Positions 42,576 through 50,646 of a DNA stretch of 64,000 bases are shown here, in pieces. Position 1 is the stretch's first letter. Each line of letters starts with the position of its first letter. The position numbers were made by a program, and so were the translations under genes. The notes below the pieces were generated by a model. That model was not told where the DNA came from. It made no database searches and saw only the letters and a list, made by a program, of their open reading frames with translations. The DNA lies in contig NZ_AEYE02000011.1 in assembly GCF_000298315.2 (NCBI RefSeq), forward strand, positions 124,001-188,000. The letters run 5' to 3'. This stretch comes from Rhizobium grahamii CCGE 502. GTDB lineage: Bacteria; Pseudomonadota; Alphaproteobacteria; Rhizobiales; Rhizobiaceae.

Positions 42576-44846
42576 ATGGAACAGGATGCAATGCCGCCGG
42601 CGGCGGAAGGCGAAGCTGTCACGGCAGTGACCGATCGCCGTGCCCTGTTTGCGCTGCCGGGCCTGATCCTTGCCGGTGGTGCGCTTCTCTGCGCCACGCT
42701 GACGCTGTTCGTGCTGCTGGGGCTGACACCGATCGCGCCGACCTATCACGTCGTCGTCACCTCGGTCGTCGTGAACTCGTTCTTCGTGCTCGGCCTGATG
42801 GCGTTGATTGCGCGCGAGGTCTCTCGTCTGCTCAAGGCACGCAAACGCGGGCGAGCGGCGGCGCGGCTTCACATCCGCATCGTTGTACTTTTCTCGATCG
42901 TCGCGATCACCCCGGCGATCCTCGTCGCCATCTTCGCCAGTATCACGCTGAACGCCGGCCTCGACCGGTGGTTTGCGCTTCGGACGCAATCGATCATCAG
43001 TTCCTCCCGCAATATCGGGCAGGCCTACATGATGGAGAATGCGAGCTACTTGCAGGGCCAGACGGTGTCGATGGCCAATGACCTCGAGCGCAATCGGGCC
43101 CTGTTCAATCTCGATCGGACGGGCTTTTCCGACCTTATGACTCGGCAGGCCCGCGGACGCGGGCTTCTCGGCGCGTTCCTGGTCCAGTCTGACGGTTCGG
43201 TGATCATCCAGGCCGATATCAAGACCGAGAAGCCGTTGCCCGCGATTCCTCAGGACGCACTGGACAAGGCGGCCGCCGGTCAGCCGACCCTGATCCCGCC
43301 AGGCATCACCAACCTCGTTGGCGCCATCATCAAGCTTGAGGCGATTGATGGCGCGTTTCTCTACACAGTTCGTGCTGTGGACCCGAAGGTCATGGGTGCC
43401 ATGCGGATGATGGAGGAGAACGCCACCGAGTACAAATCGATGGAGGCGGGGCGCTTCTCGCTGCAGATCGCCTTCGCGGTTCTGTACATCGGCTTTGCCC
43501 TGATAGTCCTGCTGGCCGCCATCTGGACGGCAATCGCCGTCGCCGACCGCATCGTGCGTCCGATCCGCTTGCTGATTACAGCCGCCGACAGTGTCGCCTC
43601 TGGCAATATGGATATCATCGTTCCCGTTCATGCTGTGGACGGCGATGTCGCCAACTTGTCACGCACCTTCAACAAGATGATCTCCGAAATTCGCACGCAA
43701 CGTGATGAAATTTTGGAAGCCAAGGATGAGGTGGACGACCGTCGACGGTTCATTGAAGCGGTCCTTTCGGGCGTCACGGCCTCGGTGATCGGCGTCGAGC
43801 ACGACCGCAGGATCACCATCGTTAACAGTTCCGCTGAAGCGCTGATGGCCCTCTCGGCCTCAGAGATGCTCGGCAAGCAACTCTCCGAGATCGCACCTGA
43901 AGTCGACCAGGTGCTGACGGAAGCCGAATCCCGCTATCGCGGCGACTTCCGCAAGCAGATTGCCCTTGTCCGAGCCGGGACCGTCCGGACGCTCAGCGTG
44001 CAGGTCACGCGCGAGGAAGTGCGCGACCTGAGCGAATCCTATGTCATTACGCTCGATGACATTACCGACCTTGTCATCGCGCAGCGCTCGACCGCATGGG
44101 GCGACGTTGCTCGCCGTATTGCTCACGAGATTAAGAACCCGCTGACTCCGATCCAGCTGTCAGCAGAACGCATTCAGCGCCGCTATGGCAAACAGATCAA
44201 CCAGGATGACCGCAGCGTCTTCGATCAGTGCACGGAAACGATCATCCGGCAGGTCGGCGACATCGGCCGCATGGTAGACGAGTTCTCTTCCTTCGCCCGC
44301 ATGCCGAAGCCGACCAAGGAGCCGAGCGATCTGCGCAAGATCCTGCACGATGCGGTGTTCCTGCGCGAGATGGGCAACAGCCATGTCAGCTTCCTGCAGG
44401 AAATGGGCGACCAGCCGCTGGAAGGACAGTTCGACAGCCGCATGCTCGGTCAGGCATTCGGTAATTTGATCAAGAATGCGGTGGAGGCGATTGAGGCCGT
44501 GCCGACCGGCGAACGCGACGAACGCAAGATCCTAGTTCGTGCTTCGCTCGATCCCGTGCGCGACCGGTTTACCGTCGACGTGATCGATAACGGCCGCGGC
44601 TTGCCGGTGGAGAACCGCCATAGCATCCTCGAACCGTATACGACGATGCGTGAGAAGGGCACCGGGCTTGGTCTGGCGATCGTCAAGAAAATTATTGAGG
44701 AACATGGCGGGCAGCTCGAGCTTCATGACGCGCCCGCTGATTTCGACCGGGGAAGAGGGGCGATGATCCGCGTGCAACTGCCACGTCTGGAAACCGTGCC
44801 GTCCGCCCCGGCCGCAAGTGACAAGGAAAGCGTTTATGGCCTCTGA
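42576..44846 (+). CDS. ntrY: Nitrogen regulation sensor histidine kinase NtrY
   Basis: A 756-residue membrane sensor kinase, partner of NtrX. Three TM segments lie in residues 28-115, a periplasmic region follows (about 125-290), a fourth TM (FAVLYIGFALIVLLAAIWTAI), then HAMP (VADRIVRPIRLLITAADSVASG), a PAS domain (VTASVIGVEHDRRITIVNSSAEAL), the His box in [22 protein letters not shown] and an ATPase domain (DNGRGLPVENRHSILEPY, KGTGLGLAIVKKI). The start is 188 bases after ntrC, so it may have its own promoter. AGGAGAA precedes the ATG. Confidence 0.96.
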   Translation: MEQDAMPPAAEGEAVTAVTDRRALFALPGLILAGGALLCATLTLFVLLGLTPIAPTYHVVVTSVVVNSFFVLGLMALIAREVSRLLKARKRGRAAARLHIRIVVLFSIVAITPAILVAIFASITLNAGLDRWFALRTQSIISSSRNIGQAYMMENASYLQGQTVSMANDLERNRALFNLDRTGFSDLMTRQARGRGLLGAFLVQSDGSVIIQADIKTEKPLPAIPQDALDKAAAGQPTLIPPGITNLVGAIIKLEAIDGAFLYTVRAVDPKVMGAMRMMEENATEYKSMEAGRFSLQIAFAVLYIGFALIVLLAAIWTAIAVADRIVRPIRLLITAADSVASGNMDIIVPVHAVDGDVANLSRTFNKMISEIRTQRDEILEAKDEVDDRRRFIEAVLSGVTASVIGVEHDRRITIVNSSAEALMALSASEMLGKQLSEIAPEVDQVLTEAESRYRGDFRKQIALVRAGTVRTLSVQVTREEVRDLSESYVITLDDITDLVIAQRSTAWGDVARRIAHEIKNPLTPIQLSAERIQRRYGKQINQDDRSVFDQCTETIIRQVGDIGRMVDEFSSFARMPKPTKEPSDLRKILHDAVFLREMGNSHVSFLQEMGDQPLEGQFDSRMLGQAFGNLIKNAVEAIEAVPTGERDERKILVRASLDPVRDRFTVDVIDNGRGLPVENRHSILEPYTTMREKGTGLGLAIVKKIIEEHGGQLELHDAPADFDRGRGAMIRVQLPRLETVPSAPAASDKESVYGL

Positions 44847-46200
44847 TATTCTGGTCGTCGATGACGAGCACGACATCCGCGAGATCGTCTCTGGTATCCT
44901 GTCTGATGAAGGACATGAGACCCGCACGGCGCATGATAGCGACAGTGCGCTGGCCGCGATCTCCGATCGGGCCCCGCGCCTGATCTTTCTGGATATCTGG
45001 ATGCAGGGCAGCAAGCTTGACGGTCTGTCATTGCTGGACGAGATTAAGACACGGCACCCGGACATTCCTGTGGTCATGATCTCCGGCCACGGAAACATCG
45101 AGACCGCCGTATCGGCGATCAAACGAGGGGCCTTCGATTTCATCGAAAAGCCGTTCAAGGCCGACCGGCTGATTCTCATAGCCGAACGCGCGCTTGAGAA
45201 TTCGAAGCTGAAGCGCGAAGTCTCCGAACTGAAGCGCAAGGCTGGCGATCCGGTCGAGCTCATCGGTACCTCGGTTGCCGTCTCGCAGCTTCGCCAGACG
45301 ATCGAAAAGGTGTCGCCTACCAACAGCCGCATCATGATCTTCGGCTCGTCGGGTTCCGGCAAGGAGCTCGTCGCCCGTATGATCCACAAGAAGTCGACGC
45401 GTGCCAACGGCCCGTTCGTGGCGCTGAACGCCGCCAACATCACGCCGGACCGGATGGAGATCGCTCTGTTCGGAACTGAAGGCGGACCTGGCCAGGCGCG
45501 CAAGATCGGCGCGTTGGAAGAGGCGCATCGCGGCATTCTCTACCTGGACGAAGTCGGCGAAATGCCGCGCGAGACGCAGAACAAGATCCTGCGGGTTCTC
45601 GTCGACCAGCAGTTCGAGCGCGTCGGCGGCTCCAAGCGCGTGAAGGTCGATGTACGCATCGTTTCGTCGACGGCCTACAATCTTGAGACACGCATAGCCG
45701 AAGGCTGGTTCCGCGAGGATCTCTATCATCGCCTTGCCGTCGTACCGGTGCGCGTACCGGCGCTGGCAGAACGGCGCGAAGACATTCCGTTCCTGGTCGA
45801 TCAACTGATGCGGCAGATCTCCGAGCAGGCAGGCATCCGTCCTCGCCGGATCGGCGATGACGCTATGGCCGTGCTGCAGGCGCATGATTGGCCGGGCAAC
45901 ATCCGCCAGCTGCGCAACAACATTGAGCGGCTGATGATCCTCGCCCGTTCCGATGGCCCGGATGCGCCGATCACGGCGGACATGCTGCCGACCGATCTCG
46001 GCGACATGCTGCCGAAGGTGTCTGCCAAGAACGACTATCACATCATGACGCTGCCGCTTCGCGAAGCGCGCGAAATGTTCGAGAAGGACTACCTGATTGC
46101 GCAGATCAATCGCTTCGGCGGCAATATCTCGCGCACGGCGGAGTTTGTCGGCATGGAGCGCTCGGCCTTGCACCGCAAACTGAAGTCGCTCGGCGTTTGA
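44836..46200 (+). CDS. ntrX: Nitrogen-related response regulator NtrX
   Basis: A 454-residue NtrC-family regulator. Receiver: DILVVDDEHDIREIV, phospho-Asp in LIFLDIWMQGSKLDGL, Lys in FIEKPFKAD. The AAA+ domain has a modified Walker A (GSSGSGKELVARMIHK) and, where NtrC has GAFTGA, shows FGTEGGPGQARKIG: the sigma-54 contact motif is missing. This agrees with alphaproteobacterial NtrX acting without sigma-54. A Fis-type HTH closes the chain (AEFVGMERSALHRKLKSLGV). It overlaps ntrY by 11 bases. It controls nitrogen, envelope and redox genes in relatives. Confidence 0.96.
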   Translation: MASDILVVDDEHDIREIVSGILSDEGHETRTAHDSDSALAAISDRAPRLIFLDIWMQGSKLDGLSLLDEIKTRHPDIPVVMISGHGNIETAVSAIKRGAFDFIEKPFKADRLILIAERALENSKLKREVSELKRKAGDPVELIGTSVAVSQLRQTIEKVSPTNSRIMIFGSSGSGKELVARMIHKKSTRANGPFVALNAANITPDRMEIALFGTEGGPGQARKIGALEEAHRGILYLDEVGEMPRETQNKILRVLVDQQFERVGGSKRVKVDVRIVSSTAYNLETRIAEGWFREDLYHRLAVVPVRVPALAERREDIPFLVDQLMRQISEQAGIRPRRIGDDAMAVLQAHDWPGNIRQLRNNIERLMILARSDGPDAPITADMLPTDLGDMLPKVSAKNDYHIMTLPLREAREMFEKDYLIAQINRFGGNISRTAEFVGMERSALHRKLKSLGV

Positions 46201-46262
46201 TTGAAGAGACGGCGCTGCGGCGCCTCACCCATTTTCCCGCACATATCCACGCACAGGTTTCC

Positions 46263-47126
46263 ATGCCCAGAATAGCCTACGTGAACGGCCGCTATGTCCC
46301 ACACGCGAACGCGATGGTCCATATCGAAGACCGCGGCTACCAGTTCGCTGACGGCGTCTACGAAGTCTGCGAGATAAGACACGGCTATATTGTTGATCTT
46401 ACGCGCCACCTGAACAGGCTGGAACGGTCACTGGGGGAGTTGCGCATTGCCTGGCCGATGAGCCGCAATGCGTTGACCCGAGTTATTCGCGAAACGGTGC
46501 GACGCAATCGGGTTCGTAACGGCCTCTTCTATCTGCAGGTCACCCGCGGTGTTGCGCGACGTGACCATGTGTTTCCAGTCGAGGGAACGCCTTCCTCCCT
46601 GGTGATCACCGCCAAGAGCACGGATCCCTCTGTGATCGCGAAAAAGAATGCGACGGGCATCAAGGCGGTCACGGTTGCGGACAATCGCTGGGACCGAGTC
46701 GACATCAAGTCCGTCGGCCTCCTGCCGAACGCCTTGGCGCGGCAGCAGGCGAAGGAAGCCGGTGCCCAGGAAGCGATCTATGTCGACGCGGACGGCATGG
46801 TGAAGGAGGGAGCCGCCACCAACGTCTGGATCGTCGATCGTGACGGCACACTCGTTACGCGCCCGGCCGAACACGGTATCCTCCGCGGCATTACCCGCAC
46901 GACGCTGATCGACGTGGCAGCCAAGCTGGGAGTGAAAATCGAGGAGCGAAAATTCTCGGTCGCCGAGATGCTCGCCGCACGCGAAGTCTTCATCACAGCT
47001 GCTACGAGCATCTGCTTTCCGGTTGTGTCAATCGATGCGCAAACGATCGCAAATGGCCATCCCGGCAGCGTCTCCCAGAAAATCCGGGAAGCCTTTTTCG
47101 ACGTTGCGGAAAAGATTGCGATTTGA
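46263..47126 (+). CDS. D-amino-acid transaminase (class IV PLP enzyme)
   Basis: A 287-residue fold-type IV aminotransferase, best matched to D-alanine transaminase, which swaps D-alanine and 2-oxoglutarate for pyruvate and D-glutamate. IAYVNGRYVPHANAMVHIEDRGYQFADGVYEV is the class opening; SVGLLPNALARQQAKEAGAQEAIYVDADG holds the family LLPNVLAKQ-like region where K is expected at the PLP site (ITAKSTD/DIKSVGLLPN), and EGAATNVWIV is typical. A branched-chain substrate cannot be ruled out. The gene is commonly found between ntrX and hfq in rhizobia. Confidence 0.85.
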   Translation: MPRIAYVNGRYVPHANAMVHIEDRGYQFADGVYEVCEIRHGYIVDLTRHLNRLERSLGELRIAWPMSRNALTRVIRETVRRNRVRNGLFYLQVTRGVARRDHVFPVEGTPSSLVITAKSTDPSVIAKKNATGIKAVTVADNRWDRVDIKSVGLLPNALARQQAKEAGAQEAIYVDADGMVKEGAATNVWIVDRDGTLVTRPAEHGILRGITRTTLIDVAAKLGVKIEERKFSVAEMLAAREVFITAATSICFPVVSIDAQTIANGHPGSVSQKIREAFFDVAEKIAI

Positions 47127-47236
47127 TACCAAGACTTTCTGGGCAGAGGGGATGAGGCTTGTCAGCTGCCTGCAGGCGAGGTTGATTAGTATTCCACCGG
47201 CAAAACAAAGCCGGCAATAAAGAAAGAAGCGGCGCG

Positions 47237-47479
47237 ATGGCGGAACGTTCTCAGAATTTGCAGGACCTATTTCTCAATACTGTTCGCAAGCAAAAGATTT
47301 CACTGACAATTTTTCTAATCAACGGCGTTAAGCTGACGGGCGTCGTTACGTCCTTCGACAACTTCTGTGTTTTGCTTCGCCGTGACGGCCATTCGCAACT
47401 CGTGTATAAGCACGCAATCTCGACCATCATGCCCGGCCAACCGATGCAGATGTTCGAAAGCGAAGAAGCCGCCTCCTAA
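47237..47479 (+). CDS. hfq: RNA chaperone Hfq
   Basis: An 80-residue Sm-like protein forming hexamers that pair sRNAs with mRNAs. Sm1 is [37 protein letters not shown], with Q at the proximal-face pocket; Sm2 ends [10 protein letters not shown]. The short C-terminal tail is normal for alphaproteobacteria, where Hfq also affects nif and ntr expression. In its 110-base leader a small hairpin (ccggc/gccgg, about 47198-47215) is visible. Confidence 0.97.
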
Positions 47480-47556
47480 CGGGACCTGCAATTATCTCGA
47501 CACGCGATACCAAGAACGATTCGATCATCCCGGAAGCCGTAAAGCACCGGGATGAC

Positions 47557-48891
47557 ATGCGCGCGACTATCGTCGTGCCCGTGCTCAAACAGCCGCGTGC
47601 TGGGCGGGGGGGCAGTGATTCTACGCCCCTGGTTACCCGCACACCCGAAAGTCGCCTGGAAGAGGCGACTGGCCTTGCCCAAGCTATCGACCTTGATGTC
47701 GTGTACGGCACCATCGTGTCCGTCAACGATCCGAGGCCCGCGACGCTGATGGGCACCGGCAAGATCGCAGAGATCAAGGCAACGTTGGATGCCAACGATT
47801 CCGGCCTCGTGATCGTCGATCACCCGTTGACACCAGTGCAGCAGCGTAATCTCGAGAAGGAATGGAACGCCAAGGTTATTGACCGCACCGGTCTTATCCT
47901 TGAGATCTTCGGCCGACGCGCGTCGACCAAGGAAGGCACGCTGCAGGTCGATCTGGCGCACCTGAACTACCAGAAGGGCCGTCTGGTCCGCAGTTGGACC
48001 CACCTTGAACGCCAGCGCGGTGGCGGTGGCTTCATGGGTGGTCCCGGTGAAACCCAGATCGAAGCCGACCGCCGTTTGCTGCAAGACCGTATCATCAAGC
48101 TCGAGCGCGAGCTGGAGCAGGTGGTGCGCACGCGCCAACTCCATCGCGCGAAGCGCAAGAAGGTGCCGCATCCGATCGTTGCGCTCGTTGGCTATACCAA
48201 CGCCGGCAAGTCGACGCTTTTTAACCGCATCACCGGTGCAGGCGTGCTTGCCGAAGATATGCTCTTCGCAACGCTCGACCCGACGCTGCGCCGGATGAAA
48301 CTGCCGCATGGGCGCACCGTGATCCTTTCCGACACGGTCGGGTTCATCTCGGACCTTCCGACGCATCTCGTCGCAGCCTTCCGCGCAACACTGGAAGAGG
48401 TCTTGGAAGCGGACTTGATCCTTCATGTCCGCGATATGTCCGACGTCGACAATCAGGCGCAGAGTGCCGACGTGCTCCGCATCTTGAAGGACCTCGGCAT
48501 CGACGAGGAAGAGGGCGACAAGCGGATCATCGAAGTCTGGAACAAGATCGATCGCCTTGAGCCGGAAGCGCACGATGCGATCGTGCAGAAGGCCAGTAGT
48601 GCCGAGAACGTCGTCGCCCTGTCCGCGATCAGCGGCGAGGGCGTCGATACGCTAATGGGAGAGATCAGCCGCAGGCTGTCGGGCGTGCTGACGGAGGCGA
48701 CGGTACGCCTGCCTGTCGACAAGCTCGCGCTGCTGCCGTGGCTCTACGATCATGCGATTGTCGATAGCCGCGAAGACAATGAAGACGGCTCCATCACACT
48801 TGATGTGCGCCTGTCTGAAGCGGAAGCGGTCGAACTGGAACGTCGCCTTGGAAACGGGCCGAAAGCCGCCAAGGAGGCTTGGGAACGCTAG
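47557..48891 (+). CDS. hflX: GTPase HflX
   Basis: A 444-residue ribosome-associated GTPase, known to split stalled ribosomes under stress. N-terminal domain: LMGTGKIAEIKATLDAND and GGGGFMGGPGETQIEADRRLL; G domain: GYTNAGKSTLFNRIT (G1), SDTVGFISDLP (G3), NKID (G4). It lies next to hfq, the usual order. The start is uncertain: ATG 47557 has no clear Shine-Dalgarno, and the same frame stays open and protein-like upstream (TRDTKNDSIIPEAVKHRDD) as far as the hfq stop, with only ATT/ATC as possible starts near 47491. Confidence 0.94.
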   Translation: MRATIVVPVLKQPRAGRGGSDSTPLVTRTPESRLEEATGLAQAIDLDVVYGTIVSVNDPRPATLMGTGKIAEIKATLDANDSGLVIVDHPLTPVQQRNLEKEWNAKVIDRTGLILEIFGRRASTKEGTLQVDLAHLNYQKGRLVRSWTHLERQRGGGGFMGGPGETQIEADRRLLQDRIIKLERELEQVVRTRQLHRAKRKKVPHPIVALVGYTNAGKSTLFNRITGAGVLAEDMLFATLDPTLRRMKLPHGRTVILSDTVGFISDLPTHLVAAFRATLEEVLEADLILHVRDMSDVDNQAQSADVLRILKDLGIDEEEGDKRIIEVWNKIDRLEPEAHDAIVQKASSAENVVALSAISGEGVDTLMGEISRRLSGVLTEATVRLPVDKLALLPWLYDHAIVDSREDNEDGSITLDVRLSEAEAVELERRLGNGPKAAKEAWER

Positions 48892-48923
48892 CGCAAGCTC
48901 GCCGGTACGACCGGCTTTGCGCT
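48890..48923 (+). other. Nested hairpin at the 3' end of hflX
   Basis: Outer arms agcgcaa (48890-48896) / ttgcgct (48917-48923) enclose an inner gccgg/ccggc stem. It starts at the hflX stop. There is no T tract, so it is an mRNA end structure or weak terminator. Confidence 0.4.
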
Positions 48924-48960
48924 CCCGCACACGACTGTCTTCGCGCTAGGTGTCCTTGGG

Positions 48961-49794
48961 TCAGCCCAACTGGCGTTCGATTGCCTTCGCCGCCTGCCAG
49001 ATTTCCTCCATCCGCTCCAGACTTGCAGCCTCCAGTGTCCCGCCTTCCGCATCAAGAATCGTCTCTATGTGATTGAAACGTCGGCGAAACTTCGTATTCG
49101 TACCCCGTAATGAGTCTTCCGGATCAGCCTTCACGTGCCGGCCAATGTTGACGACCGCGAAGATAAGATCGCCGAGCTCATCGCGGACCTTTGCTTGATC
49201 CCCCTCAGCCAGCGCAACGCGCAGTTCGCCGATTTCTTCCTCGATCTTGTCGAGGATCGGTTCGGGAGCGGACCAGTCAAAGCCGACCTTTGCGGCGCGC
49301 TCCTGCAGCTTCAGGGCTTCCGTCAGGGCAGGGAAGCTTCGCTGCACCGACCCCAGGAAGCCGGCCCGGAAATCCTCGGTAATGCCGCGCTTGGCTCGCC
49401 GTTCGGCGCGCTCGCGCTTCTCTGCCTGCTTGATGTCGTCCCATTGCTTCTTCACGGCGTCAGGCGTGTCTGCCTCGGAGCGGGCGAAGACATGCGGATG
49501 GCGGCGGATCATCTTGCGGGTAATGGCCTCGACGACGTCGCCGAAGGAGAATTCACCGGCTTCCTCGGCCATCCGCGCGTGGAAGACAACCTGCAGGAGC
49601 AGGTCTCCGAGTTCCTCGCAGAGGTCGTCCATGTCGTTGCGCTCGATCGCGTCGGAGACCTCGTAAGCCTCCTCGATCGTGTAGGGCTTAATCGTCTCGA
49701 ACGTCTGGACAATGTCCCAGGGGCAGCCGGTTTCGGGGTTGCGTAGCTCGGCCATGATCTTGATCAGGCGCGAAATGTCTTTGGAAGCTTCCAT
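48961..49794 (-). CDS. mazG: Nucleoside triphosphate pyrophosphohydrolase MazG
   Basis: A 277-residue all-alpha NTP pyrophosphohydrolase that converts NTPs to NMP and PPi and lowers (p)ppGpp-related toxicity in E. coli. Two MazG repeats are seen: the first with the metal motif CEELGDLLLQVVFHARMAEE and GCPWDIVQTFETIKPYTIEEAYEV, the second with IEEEIGELRVALAEGDQAKVRDELGDLIFAVVNIGR. Both EExxE...ExxD sets appear intact. It is followed on the same strand by nothing; upstream lies the deaminase gene with a 6-base gap. Confidence 0.93.
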   Translation of the reverse strand: MEASKDISRLIKIMAELRNPETGCPWDIVQTFETIKPYTIEEAYEVSDAIERNDMDDLCEELGDLLLQVVFHARMAEEAGEFSFGDVVEAITRKMIRRHPHVFARSEADTPDAVKKQWDDIKQAEKRERAERRAKRGITEDFRAGFLGSVQRSFPALTEALKLQERAAKVGFDWSAPEPILDKIEEEIGELRVALAEGDQAKVRDELGDLIFAVVNIGRHVKADPEDSLRGTNTKFRRRFNHIETILDAEGGTLEAASLERMEEIWQAAKAIERQLG

Positions 49795-49800
49795 GGTCGC

Positions 49801-50388
49801 TCAGTTCAGTGGAATGTCGTTGTCGCCCTTGGACGCCTGGTAGCTTTCCGAGAGCATGTCGTAACGCGTCTTGATGCGCGCGGTCTGTGCCTTCAACTCG
49901 GCCTTCAAATGCTCGTCTTCGGTCTCGACGAGATCGGCAATGGCAAAGCTGTTCCAGAATGCGTTGCGGCGTCTATAGCCGCCCGGTTCCAGGCCGAAAA
50001 CCTCCTTCAGGATCTTCAGGTCGTGAGGAATGGCGAAGGCGTCGCGCGAATCCTCGTGGCTGAAGAAATAGTAGAAATTGTCGAACCCGGCCCAGGTGAT
50101 CGCCGACATGCACATGGTGCAGGGTTCGTGCGTCGACAGAAAGATGAGATCCGTGGTGGCTGGCTTCTCGCCCAGTTCGTAGAAGCGCTTCAGCGTGTGC
50201 ACCTCGCCATGCCACAGCGGATTTTCAAGCTCGTTGTTGGTCTCGGCGATGACGAGCGAGAGGTCGGACTTGCGCAAGATTGCAGCGCCGAACACCTTGT
50301 TGCCGGCAGCGACGCCGCGTTCGGTCATCGGCAGAATGTCCTGTTCCATGACGTTGAGCAGGCGGGCGGCGATAGTCTTGTCGGGCAT
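49801..50388 (-). CDS. Nucleoside/cytidine deaminase-family protein
   Basis: A 195-residue zinc deaminase. The zinc and catalytic motifs are HGEVHTLKRF (HxE) and STHEPCTMCMSAITWAG (PCxxC). It resembles the tRNA-adenosine/guanine deaminase branch of the CDA fold but is longer at the C-terminus (GLEPGGYRRRNAFWNSFAIADLVE), like proteins annotated simply as 'nucleoside deaminase'. The substrate is unknown. Pairing with mazG, a nucleotide-sanitising enzyme, fits a role in nucleotide clean-up. Confidence 0.8.
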   Translation of the reverse strand: MPDKTIAARLLNVMEQDILPMTERGVAAGNKVFGAAILRKSDLSLVIAETNNELENPLWHGEVHTLKRFYELGEKPATTDLIFLSTHEPCTMCMSAITWAGFDNFYYFFSHEDSRDAFAIPHDLKILKEVFGLEPGGYRRRNAFWNSFAIADLVETEDEHLKAELKAQTARIKTRYDMLSESYQASKGDNDIPLN

Positions 50389-50525
50389 GGCGTTCTCCTT
50401 GGTGGCTGCACTCTAACGGCAGCGGCAGGCGAGGCAAACGCCGATTTCGACAGCGACCGGGATTTGTCACAGCCTTCTGCTGCTCTGCGGCAGACACAGG
50501 TGTGTCCGCTGCGCCGCACCGGTGA

Positions 50526-50559
50526 CTTTTACTCAAATCATTGAGGGACCGAGTAAAAG
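50526..50559. promoter_or_regulatory. 9-bp inverted repeat upstream of the cysG operon
   Basis: cttttactc (50526-50534) and gagtaaaag (50551-50559), perfect, 16-base centre that itself contains ctcaa/ttgag. It is about 88 bases before cysG. A 12-base palindrome gcccgcgcgggc (50567-50578) follows. A sulfur-status regulator binding here is plausible but unproven. Confidence 0.5.
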
Positions 50560-50646
50560 AATACGCGCCCGCGCGGGCATTGGAATTTCTGTTTCTTCAT
50601 TTGCCTGGCCGGAGCGTGCATATTCCGGCAACTTCGAAATGGATTG

